A DNA stretch of 42,783 bases, from positions 1-42,783 of IMG/VR virus record IMGVR_UViG_3300025914_000024. The stretch is one strand, 5' to 3'. The position numbers and the translations under genes are program-made. Within the stretch, counting starts at the first letter, position 1; each line of letters starts with the position of its first letter. The notes beneath the pieces were generated by a model. The model saw nothing but the letters and a program-made list of their open reading frames with translations, was not told the DNA's origin and made no database searches. Origin of the DNA: a virus. Positions 22,500 to 31,570 of the stretch are shown piece by piece.

Positions 22500-23998
22500 T
22501 GGCGACCTTCGGCAATCTCAATTTCGACATCGCAACGGTGATTGCGTATAGCGCGAACACGAAGTCAGCCACGCCCTATTCCGTTTCTCGCTCGGGAACT
22601 CTTCAGTACATCACGGTTAATCCTGCCGGCACAATTACGGCTGGTCGCGCCAAGCTGATGACTTATGCCGACAGTGCCAGCGCTCCAGGAGGTCTTCTAT
22701 CCACCAGCGCTGAAATCGCGTCCTTCGACAGCAATATTCAGACGGCGGCGATCGGCGGGACATTTACCGCTGGCACGTATTGGATTTCCTTCATAACCGA
22801 GGGCCATAGCGGGGCCTTCTCGGGAATGCTGGGCCATACGGCGGCAGGATCGACCGTCTTCAACGCCAATACCTATGCGCTGGGTCCGTCCGATCCGTTC
22901 GGCTCCAATGCGAGCGCATCGGCGCATAATTTCTCGGCCAATATTGTCTATACGCCCGATCTTCCCGCTGGGTCTTACCTGGGAGAAATCACCGGAGGCC
23001 CCGGCTCTTCAGCGATCGGGACCTCTCCGTTCAATTCGGACCAAGTTTGGGTCCTGAAGGTCATTCCCTCTGTTTCGGGGACGATCAGCAAGATCATCTG
23101 GTTCATGGGGAACGATTATAACGGTGGGGTTACGCCGCTTGCTCGGTTCTTGGTTTACGACAATCATACGGTTTTGGGGGTAGATCAGCCGCACAATCTG
23201 GTCGGTTCGTCGGCAGACGTGACCGTGATGTCGATCAATGAAAACTCGGTCAACCTAACATCTCCGGTTACGGTGACTGCTGGTGTTCCTGTTTATATCG
23301 GAGTTCAGTCCCGGTTAAATCTCCAGACCTTTATAACAACCTCGCAAACCGCCTTTATCGGCACAGCTTCATTTTCTGGCGGGGCTCCATCCATCTTTCC
23401 CGCAGCGACGCCGGTTTCTTATTCACCGACCTTCTGGGCTGAGTTTGCGCCCACTCCGATTCCGACTCCGATATCCGCGCGCGTGACGGCGTCGAGCGCG
23501 GCCGTGCCGTCATTGGAGCCGGTGCGCTTCAATTCGTCGGCGCTCTGGCGCACGGATGCCGTTCCATCACAGACCTCGACCTATAATGAGGGCGGCGTCG
23601 CTCTGTCCTGGATCTACGAAACGGTCCTTCTCCCGGACAATCTGATGATGATGGAAAATATGATCATCGAATCAGACCTTTCGATGGCATTTCTCGGGTC
23701 AACCCCGGTTGTGACCGTGACCGCGACCGACACCAATGAGCAAGTGCTGAGCTCGATCGGAATCGCAGGTGGAGAGGCCGATACGCTATGGAACAGTTTC
23801 ACGTGGAACAACGCCCCGTGGAACGGTACGGGCACCGATATTTCGTCCTGGGATATCCAGTGGACCGAACCCTTGGTCTTTAAGCAATTGACCGTGACCG
23901 CGACCGGCGTCAGCGCTACGGGCTTCAAAATCGGAAATCTCTATCTGAAATACCAAATTCTAGGGTATCTACAGCAATTGGATTCAGGAGTTCGGTAG
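22499..23998 (+). CDS. Tail fibre-like protein sharing a C-terminal domain with its neighbour
   Basis: The 499-aa protein has two related-looking N-terminal beta-sandwich regions (about 20-140 and 150-340) and a single I-S-A-R-V-T-A repeat unit. Its C-terminal ~155 residues (from SSALWRTDAVPSQTSTY to ILGYLQQ) are paralogous to the preceding protein. ATG overlaps the preceding stop (TGATG). This is a clear intragenome duplication of a C-terminal domain with different N-termini. Confidence 0.68.
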   Translation: MATFGNLNFDIATVIAYSANTKSATPYSVSRSGTLQYITVNPAGTITAGRAKLMTYADSASAPGGLLSTSAEIASFDSNIQTAAIGGTFTAGTYWISFITEGHSGAFSGMLGHTAAGSTVFNANTYALGPSDPFGSNASASAHNFSANIVYTPDLPAGSYLGEITGGPGSSAIGTSPFNSDQVWVLKVIPSVSGTISKIIWFMGNDYNGGVTPLARFLVYDNHTVLGVDQPHNLVGSSADVTVMSINENSVNLTSPVTVTAGVPVYIGVQSRLNLQTFITTSQTAFIGTASFSGGAPSIFPAATPVSYSPTFWAEFAPTPIPTPISARVTASSAAVPSLEPVRFNSSALWRTDAVPSQTSTYNEGGVALSWIYETVLLPDNLMMMENMIIESDLSMAFLGSTPVVTVTATDTNEQVLSSIGIAGGEADTLWNSFTWNNAPWNGTGTDISSWDIQWTEPLVFKQLTVTATGVSATGFKIGNLYLKYQILGYLQQLDSGVR

Positions 23999-24901
23999 AT
24001 GCCGGCCAGCGTCACCTATACGTTCGTTCCCGGCACGACTGCCGATGCGAACCAGGTCAACCAGAATTTCACCGATCTGGTGGACTATCTGAACGGCCTG
24101 GTGATCCCGACGACGCCGGTCTCGATCCCGAACGGCGGCACGGGCGCCAATACGGTCCAGGGCGCCCTGACCAGCCTTGGCCTTGCCCGGATCTCGATCC
24201 TGCCTTGCACCGCGTCGGCGGTCGGCACCGTGATCACCTTGACCCAGTTCTCCAATACCCCGGTGGTCTCGGCCTATAGCCTAGGCATGACGGCGGCATT
24301 CAATTCCGTTGCGGTGTCAGGGGGCGCGATCACGGTCGGGATCGGTGCGCTTGCCGCACTGTCTCTGGTCGACGAGTCCGGCGCGTCGGTGACCTCGCTG
24401 CTTTTGAACCAGTATTGCCTGATTTCTTACAATGCGTCGGGCAACAACTGGATCCTGCTGAACCCGATCCCTGCGGGCAGCGTTCAGCCCGTCCCAACGG
24501 GCGCGGTCTTCTGGTTCGGCGCCAATGCCGCGCCGTCCGGGTTCCTCGAATGCAACGGTGCTTCGGTTCTACGAAGCAGCGAACCGGGTCTATTCGCCGT
24601 GATCGGAACGACATTCGGCTCGGTCGATGGGACGCATTTCACCTTGCCTGACCTCCGCGGGCAGTTCGTCCGCGGCTGGGATGATGGGGCTGGCGTTGAT
24701 CCAGCGCGCACCTTCGGTTCCACACAGACGGACGACTTCAAGTCTCACCTTCATACGGTGACCGGAACCTTGCTTGGCGGCGCAGGCGCGGCCTCGGGCG
24801 GGCAGCTCACCGACAGCTTTCTCAGCTTTAATTCCGGCTCCACGGGCGGGACAGAGACCAGGCCCAAGAACGTTGCGCTTTTGCCCTGCATCAAGACATG
24901 A
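23999..24901 (+). CDS. Tail collar-domain fibre protein
   Basis: The N-terminus (VTYTFVPGTTADANQVNQNF) is a common phage fibre attachment type, followed by a VSIPNGGTGANTVQGAL stalk. The C-terminal part carries the phage collar domain: FGANAAPSGFLECNGA, PDLRGQFVRGWD, and the end TRPKNVALLPCIK. These domains trimerise in fibres that contact the host surface. ATG follows the preceding stop directly. Confidence 0.83.
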   Translation: MPASVTYTFVPGTTADANQVNQNFTDLVDYLNGLVIPTTPVSIPNGGTGANTVQGALTSLGLARISILPCTASAVGTVITLTQFSNTPVVSAYSLGMTAAFNSVAVSGGAITVGIGALAALSLVDESGASVTSLLLNQYCLISYNASGNNWILLNPIPAGSVQPVPTGAVFWFGANAAPSGFLECNGASVLRSSEPGLFAVIGTTFGSVDGTHFTLPDLRGQFVRGWDDGAGVDPARTFGSTQTDDFKSHLHTVTGTLLGGAGAASGGQLTDSFLSFNSGSTGGTETRPKNVALLPCIKT

Positions 24902-24927
24902 TGCTCAATCGATAAGGAGATCACACA

Positions 24928-25170
24928 ATGACCGCTCTTTCCCTCATCTCGACCCCGACCCCTGCTTCTGACCTTCAGTCGTTCCTGAACGCGCTGATCA
25001 CTTCGATCAACACGAACCTCGCGAGTTCCACCTCGATCGCTTTTGCGGCGAACGGTTCGGTGGCCACGGCCATGTCGTCGGTTGGGCCGACTGGCTCGCA
25101 CACGACCGTTCAGGAGTGGATGACCGTTTCCAATGCGAGCGGTGTGACCCGCTACGTCCCCTGTTTCTAA
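24928..25170 (+). CDS. Small virion protein candidate, 80 aa
   Basis: AAGGAG seven to ten bases before ATG 24928 is a strong ribosome site. The 80-aa product is Ser/Thr/Ala-rich (PASDLQSFLNALITSINTN). A related N-terminus (LLSSAPPSDLVGILNGIIN) opens the fibre-like gene at 31571, suggesting a shared oligomerisation segment. Function unknown. Confidence 0.6.
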   Translation: MTALSLISTPTPASDLQSFLNALITSINTNLASSTSIAFAANGSVATAMSSVGPTGSHTTVQEWMTVSNASGVTRYVPCF

Positions 25171-25641
25171 GTGAGCGACACGCCCGTCACCTTCGGCTGG
25201 GAGTCTCTCAACTCGCTGCTGAGTGACGGCGTTGCGACTCTGGTTCGGGAGCACTGGAAAGAGATAGCGCTCGACCAGGAGAAGGTGCCGCTAGCGATCG
25301 ATTGGCGGGCGATGCTGGAGGAGGAGAAGATCGGGCGGTTCCGGGTCTTCTCGGCCCGGCGCAACGGCGAGCTGATCGGGTATGTAGCCTTTAAGTCGTT
25401 CCGGCCTGAGAGATATTCGACCACGCTCTACATCAATGACGATGTGTTTTGGCTGGCTCCTGAGGAGCGGAAGGGCCTGACCGGGTACCGGATGCTCAAG
25501 GCCGCGATCGCCGCCCTGCCGCGCCCGTGCAAGCTTCAGTTCAAGGAGAAGATCGGGTTCCAGGATGGCCGGGTCGGCACCCTGTTGGAGCGTCTAGGAT
25601 TGCAGCCGGTTGAAATGTTATACAGTGCATTCCTAGAATGA
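25171..25641 (+). CDS. GNAT-fold acetyltransferase-like protein
   Basis: The 156-aa protein resembles small phage GNAT proteins: HWKEIALDQEKVPLAIDW near residues 28-45, FSARRNGELIGYVAFKSF, YINDDVFWLAPEERKGLTGYRML (broken here after the first 20 residues: the PEERKGLTGYRML stretch is the acetyl-CoA loop). Related proteins in T7-like phages are internal virion proteins, so catalytic activity is not assured. GTG starts right after the previous stop. Confidence 0.68.
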   Translation: MSDTPVTFGWESLNSLLSDGVATLVREHWKEIALDQEKVPLAIDWRAMLEEEKIGRFRVFSARRNGELIGYVAFKSFRPERYSTTLYINDDVFWLAPEERKGLTGYRMLKAAIAALPRPCKLQFKEKIGFQDGRVGTLLERLGLQPVEMLYSAFLE

Positions 25642-25653
25642 GGGGCGTGAACT

Positions 25654-26487
25654 ATGGGCGGTCCAAGCGTTCCACCGTCATATAAGCCTGCGAACACGGG
25701 TTTCGCCGATACCTCGACCACGCAGAACCTCGGGCTGCAGAATCAGGCTGCGACCACGGGCTCGAACCTCGCCAACAATGTGGTCAATAATCCCTACGCC
25801 GCGAACGTCATCCCCGGCGCACAGCAGGCGGGGCAATACCTGACCGGAACCCTCGCGCCGCAGCTTCAGAGCGACTCTTCGGCTTTATCTGGTGCGGCGG
25901 GCGCTGCGATCCCAGCGGGTTCGTCTCTGTTGCAGACCGGCTTCGACCCGCAAAACGCGCTTTATGCCCGAACCGCGCAGCAGGTGACCGATGCGCAGAA
26001 CGCGGCGTTGGCCAGGAGTGGGGTGGCCAATACGCCCTATGGTGCGGGGGTCGCAGGGCAGACGGCGGCGAACTTCAACATCGATTGGCAGAACAACCAG
26101 CTTAACCGGCAGCTTCAGGCGCTGAGCGGCTACGACTCGAACCTCGGTGCCGTCGGTCAGGCACAGGGGCGGGCGGGCGAACTCGGGCTCGCCGGTGCTG
26201 GCGCCGAAACGACCGGCTCTGCTCTGCCCTACAACACGTACAACCAGATGCAGGGTGCGGGGCTGGGGGCTCTTGGCGAGGCGTCGGGGCTGGCCGGGAA
26301 TGCCGCGCGCACGGGCCAAGGCTATCTCAATTACGACAACGCCGCGTATCAGAACCAGCTCGGCCAGTACAACGCCGAGAACCAGGGCTGGCAGGACATG
26401 TGGAGCGGCTTGGGCTCGATCCTGAGCTTTGGCTCTGGATCTGGCGGCGGTCTCGGCATGGGCGCTCTTAGCCTGTTGGGGCTCTGA
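25654..26487 (+). CDS. Internal virion / DNA-ejection protein candidate
   Basis: The 277-aa protein is Gly, Ala, Asn and Gln-rich, with long low-complexity helices (QNLGLQNQAATTGSNLANN) and a glycine-rich hydrophobic tail (SILSFGSGSGGG). Such composition and placement after tail genes match short-tail internal ejection proteins. No enzymatic motif is visible. Confidence 0.63.
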   Translation: MGGPSVPPSYKPANTGFADTSTTQNLGLQNQAATTGSNLANNVVNNPYAANVIPGAQQAGQYLTGTLAPQLQSDSSALSGAAGAAIPAGSSLLQTGFDPQNALYARTAQQVTDAQNAALARSGVANTPYGAGVAGQTAANFNIDWQNNQLNRQLQALSGYDSNLGAVGQAQGRAGELGLAGAGAETTGSALPYNTYNQMQGAGLGALGEASGLAGNAARTGQGYLNYDNAAYQNQLGQYNAENQGWQDMWSGLGSILSFGSGSGGGLGMGALSLLGL

Positions 26488-26490
26488 TCC

Positions 26491-27900
26491 ATGGCCGGGT
26501 TCGGAGGCTTCCTCGCGGGCGCTGGGCGCGCGATCCAGGGGTTTGATGCGCAGCAGCAGCAGGAGACGGAGCGCCGCCGCGCACTCCAGGCTCTCTCCAT
26601 GCAGCAGTTCCAGGATCAGCAGGCGCGACAGGCAGCGCAGGACACGACCCGCGCCAATGCCGGGCTAGTCAATCTGTACGGCCAGCCGGGTAGCGCTGTG
26701 CCTCCTCCCCAGGTTGGGGCGCTACCCGGTGCGGTGCCGGCACCCCAGCCGCAAGGTCCGCAACCTCCGATGCCGGGGCAAGCGTCCGTGCAGGCACAGC
26801 AGCGTCCGCCGATGGGTGGTGGAATGCCTGCGCCTGGAGGTGCAGCGCCGCCGCCGATGGGCGCGGGTGCTCAGGGTGCTACGGGCGGAATGGCTCCCCC
26901 GGGGCCGGGCGCGGGTGGCGCTCCACCGCAGCAGCAGCCGGGAGGACAGGCAGGGTTCAAACTCCCGCCGCCTGATCCGAATGATATCGGCGATCCGCGA
27001 ACGTTCGTGATGGCCTACAAGCGGTCGAACCCGGATGCGACGCCGGGCGAGATCATGACCGCGCTCAACCAGAGCCAGGCGATCATGAACCCGCAGAAGA
27101 AGTTTGAACTGGAGGCGACCAAGGTCCAACTCGGCGCGATGCAGAAGATGATGGATCTGCAGGAGAAGTATTACTCGACCGACAAAAAGGCCGGGACCTC
27201 GATCACGATCCAGAACATGAAAGAGGGTGCCGCCGAGAGGAAGGTAGCCGCGGGCGCGATGGACGACGACACCAAGCGGTTCATCGCCGAGCGATTGCTT
27301 GCCGGTGACACGACTGCCGCGCAGGGCCTCGGCTATGGTTCGGTCGGAGCCGCGAACCGTGCCGCAGTCATGAAGACCATGCGCGAGATTGCCGACGATC
27401 GCGGGATCGATGGCAAGGAGGCTGCGACCCGGATCGCCGAGTTCCAGGGCCTCAAGGCTGGAGAGCGTGCCTTGGGAACCCGCACGGCGACGATGGGGAT
27501 GGCGGTCAACGAAGCGAAGCGGATCGCGCCGCTTGCTCTGCAGGCGTCGGCAGCGATCGACCGAACCCGGTTCCCGACGATCAACGCGATGGAACAGGCG
27601 GTGCGCAAGGGTACGGGCGATCCGAATATCGCGCGGTTCATGACTGCGCATAACTCGCTGATCAACGTCTATGCGCGTGCGATCAGCCCGACCGGAGTCC
27701 CGACGGTCTCCGACAAGGATCATGCGCGGGAAATTCTCGATACCGCCTACTCTGAAGGCCAGTATGAGGCGTCGGTTGACCAGATGATGAAGGAGATGGC
27801 CGCGGCTCAGCAGTCTCCGGGCGACGTCAAGAAGGAGTTGCGCGGGGAGGGCGGCGGGTCGTCCGAGGGGGCCGCTAACGATCCTTTGGGGATCCGATGA
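26491..27900 (+). CDS. Internal virion / DNA-ejection protein candidate
   Basis: The 469-aa protein starts MAGFGGFLAGAGRAIQGFDA, followed by Gln-rich helices, a Pro/Gly/Ala-rich linker (about 65-155) and a long helical C-terminal domain. This build suits an ejected tunnel protein. It lies between two other internal-protein candidates and its stop abuts the next start. Confidence 0.63.
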   Translation: MAGFGGFLAGAGRAIQGFDAQQQQETERRRALQALSMQQFQDQQARQAAQDTTRANAGLVNLYGQPGSAVPPPQVGALPGAVPAPQPQGPQPPMPGQASVQAQQRPPMGGGMPAPGGAAPPPMGAGAQGATGGMAPPGPGAGGAPPQQQPGGQAGFKLPPPDPNDIGDPRTFVMAYKRSNPDATPGEIMTALNQSQAIMNPQKKFELEATKVQLGAMQKMMDLQEKYYSTDKKAGTSITIQNMKEGAAERKVAAGAMDDDTKRFIAERLLAGDTTAAQGLGYGSVGAANRAAVMKTMREIADDRGIDGKEAATRIAEFQGLKAGERALGTRTATMGMAVNEAKRIAPLALQASAAIDRTRFPTINAMEQAVRKGTGDPNIARFMTAHNSLINVYARAISPTGVPTVSDKDHAREILDTAYSEGQYEASVDQMMKEMAAAQQSPGDVKKELRGEGGGSSEGAANDPLGIR

Positions 27901-29607
27901 ATGGCCGATTCCTACGACACCCAGTTGTCGCCGCAGGAGGTGCCTGGATTCAATGCCTGGAAACAGCAGTACGCGCCGAACGATGCCGGCACCGATTACG
28001 ATCTACAAGGCGCATTCAAGGCGGGCCTGAAGCCGGACCCTCAGCGCGGCCATTTCCCGGATACGTTCAAGAAGCCGAATCATCCTACTTTCAGCACTGA
28101 AAGCCAGTACAGCAAGGGGGATACTGTCGGAGGGAAATGGGATACCCGTGATGGCAAGGACGTATTCATTCCATCTCAGTACAACCTGAAGACTACGCCA
28201 CCGGACAAACTGAAGGCGTATTTCCAGAAGGTCGAACCGGAGGCGATCTTGGATATTCAGGGACAACAAAGCGGGCTACAGGACTTCAGGTCGAAGCATC
28301 CGGAATATAACGATTTGTCGGACCAAATTCTCGCCGACAAGCTTCACGACAAGTTCTATGCGGATGTGCCGAAGGAGCAGTATTACCAGAAGCTTGGCGT
28401 TCAGGTTCAGCCTGCTGCGCCCGCGGAGCCAAAGGATCAAGGCCCTCCGATCGCGCTCGCCGATGAACCGGGCAAAGAGTACGGCGCAATCCTGCCGTTC
28501 TCCCGTGACAAGGCCACAGGGAAGACGGAGCTCGCCTTCCCGGAGATGATCCGCCAGCCGGTGCAGATCGCGTCGAAGGCCACGCAGGAGATGTTCGGCG
28601 AACGTCCGGTTGACACCAAGACGGCGCTGGAGGGCGCTGCGCTTGGCATTGGCGCCGGAGGTCCTGGGGCTACTCTGAGATCTGGTGCCCGCGAAGCTGG
28701 GGGCGCCGCTCTCACAGCCAAGCCATTGGGCGAGTCCCTAGCCGAAGTGGCGCAGCAGTTTGCCAAAAAGCCACCGGCAACCTCTGAAGACATGAAGAAA
28801 GTGGCCGGCGCTCTGTACAAGAAAGCCGAATCCGAAGGCGGATCGCTGACGCCTGAGTTCACCAATAAATTCGTGGACTCGATAAAAGACATCGCGCCTC
28901 AGACCGCGGCGGGCCGAGCGACAGAGGGTGAGAGTGAGATCACGAAGCTGATCGAGCGCTATACCCATCCAGAACAGGGCATCCGTGACAAGCCGATGAC
29001 CTTGCAGGCAGCGCAGGAGATTGACGAGGGACTCGGCAAACTGATCTCCAAAGAATACACGCCCAAGGGCCTTACCAAGGAAGGGCTGCACTTGGTCAAA
29101 GTCCAAGAGAAGCTGCGCGATATGATCGAAAACGCCAAGGCGTCGGACCTGGAGGGCGGGAAGAACGGCTTCAATGCGCTGAAGGGTGGACGGCAGGCGT
29201 GGTCGCAGGCCGCGAAGATGCGCGACATTGAGCAGATCGTCACGCGTGCGGAGCACAGTGAGCAGCCTGTGACGGCGATCAAATCCGGAATCCGCACAAT
29301 CCTTGCCAATCCGAAGCGGTTGCGCGGCTTTTCTCCAGAGGAGCAGGCGGCACTTCGCAACGCGGCTCAAACGGGCGTCGTCACCGATGTTCTGCGCATC
29401 ACCGGAAGCAAACTCGGGCCGCTTATTTCGTCGATGGCAGGCTTAGGCGAGGCCGGAATACCGGGGATGGTCGGCGCCGGGGTTCTCGGCCACGTAATCT
29501 CGGCCGGTGCGCGTAACGTTGGCGTTGGGCGCCAAATGAAGAAGGTCGGCTCGCTGATGGACGTGCTGAATAAGCCCAAGACCGACCTTGAGGCGCTGAG
29601 CCAATGA
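27901..29607 (+). CDS. Internal virion protein with YDLQGAFKAGL domain
   Basis: The 568-aa protein begins with FNAWKQQYAPND, YDLQGAFKAGLKPDPQRGHF and PDTFKKPNHPTFS, a block I recall from internal or structural proteins of many phages. A long helical central region follows, and a Gly/Ala-rich hydrophobic segment near the C-terminus (GPLISSMAGLGEAGIPG) could insert into membrane. DNA ejection is the likely role. Confidence 0.67.
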   Translation: MADSYDTQLSPQEVPGFNAWKQQYAPNDAGTDYDLQGAFKAGLKPDPQRGHFPDTFKKPNHPTFSTESQYSKGDTVGGKWDTRDGKDVFIPSQYNLKTTPPDKLKAYFQKVEPEAILDIQGQQSGLQDFRSKHPEYNDLSDQILADKLHDKFYADVPKEQYYQKLGVQVQPAAPAEPKDQGPPIALADEPGKEYGAILPFSRDKATGKTELAFPEMIRQPVQIASKATQEMFGERPVDTKTALEGAALGIGAGGPGATLRSGAREAGGAALTAKPLGESLAEVAQQFAKKPPATSEDMKKVAGALYKKAESEGGSLTPEFTNKFVDSIKDIAPQTAAGRATEGESEITKLIERYTHPEQGIRDKPMTLQAAQEIDEGLGKLISKEYTPKGLTKEGLHLVKVQEKLRDMIENAKASDLEGGKNGFNALKGGRQAWSQAAKMRDIEQIVTRAEHSEQPVTAIKSGIRTILANPKRLRGFSPEEQAALRNAAQTGVVTDVLRITGSKLGPLISSMAGLGEAGIPGMVGAGVLGHVISAGARNVGVGRQMKKVGSLMDVLNKPKTDLEALSQ

Positions 29608-29978
29608 GAATCACGATCCAATCCGTGCCGCATGAGTGGCAGCGCCACGACCAATGCGGCGATTGGATTTTCGATGAGCAGGGTACGCTCTACATCACCG
29701 TTTCGGAGCTTGGCGACGACCGGATGAACTTTCTGGTGGCGCTCCATGAGGCCGTCGAGGCGATGCTGTGTCAGCACCTCGGCATCCCGGAGACGGCGGT
29801 CTCGGCGTTTGATCAGGCGATGATCGAGAGCCCGAACGAGTACGCCGATGATCCCGGGCACGATCCGAAGGCGCCATACCACGACCCTCACGTTTTTGCC
29901 GAGATCATCGAGCGCGCGGTCGCCCAGCGACTCGGGGTGAACTGGCAGGAGTACGAGAAAAAGGTCGATGCGCTGTGA
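29604..29978 (+). CDS. Phage protein with HEAVE metal-site-like motif, 124 aa
   Basis: The protein contains VALHEAVEAML near residues 44-54 and DDPGHDPKAPYHDPH near residues 81-95, a His/Glu/Asp-rich pair of motifs that could form a metal site. From memory, similar small proteins are widespread in phages without a known role. It overlaps both neighbours by ATGA or GTGA, linking an internal protein gene to the ATP-grasp gene. Confidence 0.66.
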   Translation: MRITIQSVPHEWQRHDQCGDWIFDEQGTLYITVSELGDDRMNFLVALHEAVEAMLCQHLGIPETAVSAFDQAMIESPNEYADDPGHDPKAPYHDPHVFAEIIERAVAQRLGVNWQEYEKKVDAL

Positions 29979-31300
29979 GCCTGCGAATACTTGTCATAGA
30001 CAATATGGGCCTTGCCCTCGACTGGTGCCTCCGCTGTCAAGCCGATAATCATCGGGTGAAATGGTTCATTCGGCAAACCCCGAAGACAGACAAGATCGGT
30101 CGCGGGCTGGTCGAGATCGTGCCGTCCTGGCAGGATTGGGTGCGCTGGGCAGATCTGATCCTGGTGACGGACAACACGCGCTACCTCTACGAACTGGACG
30201 GTATCCGCCGCACCTTCCCCGAAGCGCGGATCATTGCCCCCACCCAGGCGCTCGCTGACTGGGAATTGCAGCGCACCGTCGGCATGAAGGTGCTGCAAAA
30301 ACACGGCATCGAAGTGCCTGCGTACAAAGAGTTTTCCGACTACGACTCGGCGATCTCTTACGTTCGTCGGGAGGGAAGAGCATTCGTGTCGAAACCTTGT
30401 GGAGACGAGCCAGACAAATCACTGTCGTATGTTGCTAAATCTCCTGCTGATCTGATTTTCATGCTCAATCGCTGGAAGAAGTCACAGCGCCATAAAGGCA
30501 ACTTCATACTACAGGAGAAAGTAAAGGGAGTTGAATTCGCGGTCGGAGGCTGGTTCGGGCCCGGTGGATTCAATGATGGATGGCATGAGAACTTCGAGCA
30601 TAAGAAACTCATGGCCGGCGACATGGGTCCGAACACAGGAGAGGCCGGCACGGTTATGCGGGTCATCAAGAAGTCTAAGCTTGCCGATCAAGTCTTGGTG
30701 CCGCTAACCGAGACGTTGGAGAAGCTTGGATATGTCGGCTATATCGACGTGAATTGCATTATCGATGAGGACGGAAAGGCATGGCCCCTTGAGTTTACAT
30801 CAAGATTCGGCTGGCCCATGTTCAATCTCCAGCAGGCTCTACATGAAGGGGATCACGCCGAATGGCTGGTAAACCTCGCCGACGGGCGCGACTCGCACAA
30901 TTGGAGGCTGAACGAAGTGGCGACATGCGTAGTGGCCGCGACCGGGGACTACCCGTTCAGCCATATAACGAAGAAGGAGGTCACCGGGATTCCGATCTAC
31001 GGGCTGAAGGAATCGATACTCCCGAATATCCACCCGTGCGAGATCATGCAGGGGGAGGCTCCCCACGATGTGAATGGGAAGGTGGTGACGCTCCCGTGCT
31101 GGGTGACGGCGGGGGATTACGTCCTGGTGGCGAGCGGAACGGGGGAAACGGTCACGCAGTCGCGGCAGAAGGTTTACCGAGTGCTGGACTCGATCAGCAT
31201 GCCCAACAGCCCGTTCTGGAGAAACGATATCTCACGCCGCCTGTCGAAAGAGTTGCCCCTGCTCCAAGCACAGGGATACGCATCGGGGATGAGGTATTAG
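29975..31300 (+). CDS. PurD-like ATP-grasp ligase
   Basis: The 441-aa protein matches the glycinamide-ribotide synthetase (PurD) branch of ATP-grasp enzymes: an N-terminal Rossmann-type segment (SLRILVIDNMGLALDW), a Lys-Pro ATP site near 140-149, LQEKVKGVEFAVGGWF near 179-194, HKKLMAGDMGPNTGEAGT at 209-226, and DVNCII...PLEFTSRFGWP near 258-281, plus a PurD-like C-terminal lobe starting ATCVVAATGDYPF. These enzymes join a carboxylate to an amine using ATP. The normal GGMG of PurD is GEAG here, so the substrate may differ. It sits in the virion block rather than in a nucleotide module. Confidence 0.78.
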   Translation: MSLRILVIDNMGLALDWCLRCQADNHRVKWFIRQTPKTDKIGRGLVEIVPSWQDWVRWADLILVTDNTRYLYELDGIRRTFPEARIIAPTQALADWELQRTVGMKVLQKHGIEVPAYKEFSDYDSAISYVRREGRAFVSKPCGDEPDKSLSYVAKSPADLIFMLNRWKKSQRHKGNFILQEKVKGVEFAVGGWFGPGGFNDGWHENFEHKKLMAGDMGPNTGEAGTVMRVIKKSKLADQVLVPLTETLEKLGYVGYIDVNCIIDEDGKAWPLEFTSRFGWPMFNLQQALHEGDHAEWLVNLADGRDSHNWRLNEVATCVVAATGDYPFSHITKKEVTGIPIYGLKESILPNIHPCEIMQGEAPHDVNGKVVTLPCWVTAGDYVLVASGTGETVTQSRQKVYRVLDSISMPNSPFWRNDISRRLSKELPLLQAQGYASGMRY

Positions 31301-31557
31301 CGAAGTCTGAGAAGTTCTGGCAAAATCTCGACCTGTCGCTGGACGTGACCCGTGAAATCCTGGAGATGCGCCCGGACCCGGAGAGCCGGGACTATGTGAA
31401 GCTGATGGGGATGCGGGAGCGGATCGCGTTGGGGATACAGTCGGTAGCAGCTCGGATCGACGAGACGCAGCTTCGGGCCCGGACCACGGACAAGCTGGGC
31501 GAGCTGTTGGCAGAGATACGCAGGCACCGCGAAGGGCCAAAGACGATCGAACACTGA
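30862..31557 (+). CDS. Overlapping ORF: helical protein with unresolved start
   Basis: After the ATP-grasp stop, a clear helical protein continues to 31557 (SEKFWQNLDLSLDVTREILE, then RARTTDKLGELLAEIRRH). No ATG lies near 31300. The frame is open back to ATG 30862, which has AAGGGG about ten bases upstream and opens MAGKPRRRARLAQLEAER; this form overlaps the ATP-grasp gene by 439 bases and is Gly/Arg-rich there. Other starts are GTG 31096, GTG 31345 and ATG 31366. The C-terminal ~88 residues are the safe part. Confidence 0.45.
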   Translation: MAGKPRRRARLAQLEAERSGDMRSGRDRGLPVQPYNEEGGHRDSDLRAEGIDTPEYPPVRDHAGGGSPRCEWEGGDAPVLGDGGGLRPGGERNGGNGHAVAAEGLPSAGLDQHAQQPVLEKRYLTPPVERVAPAPSTGIRIGDEVLAKSEKFWQNLDLSLDVTREILEMRPDPESRDYVKLMGMRERIALGIQSVAARIDETQLRARTTDKLGELLAEIRRHREGPKTIEH

Positions 31558-31570
31558 AAAGGACCTTGCG

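Noticed and set aside
26722-27723. Minus-strand open frame of 333 aa
   Set aside because: Antisense to an internal-virion gene and strongly Arg/His biased.
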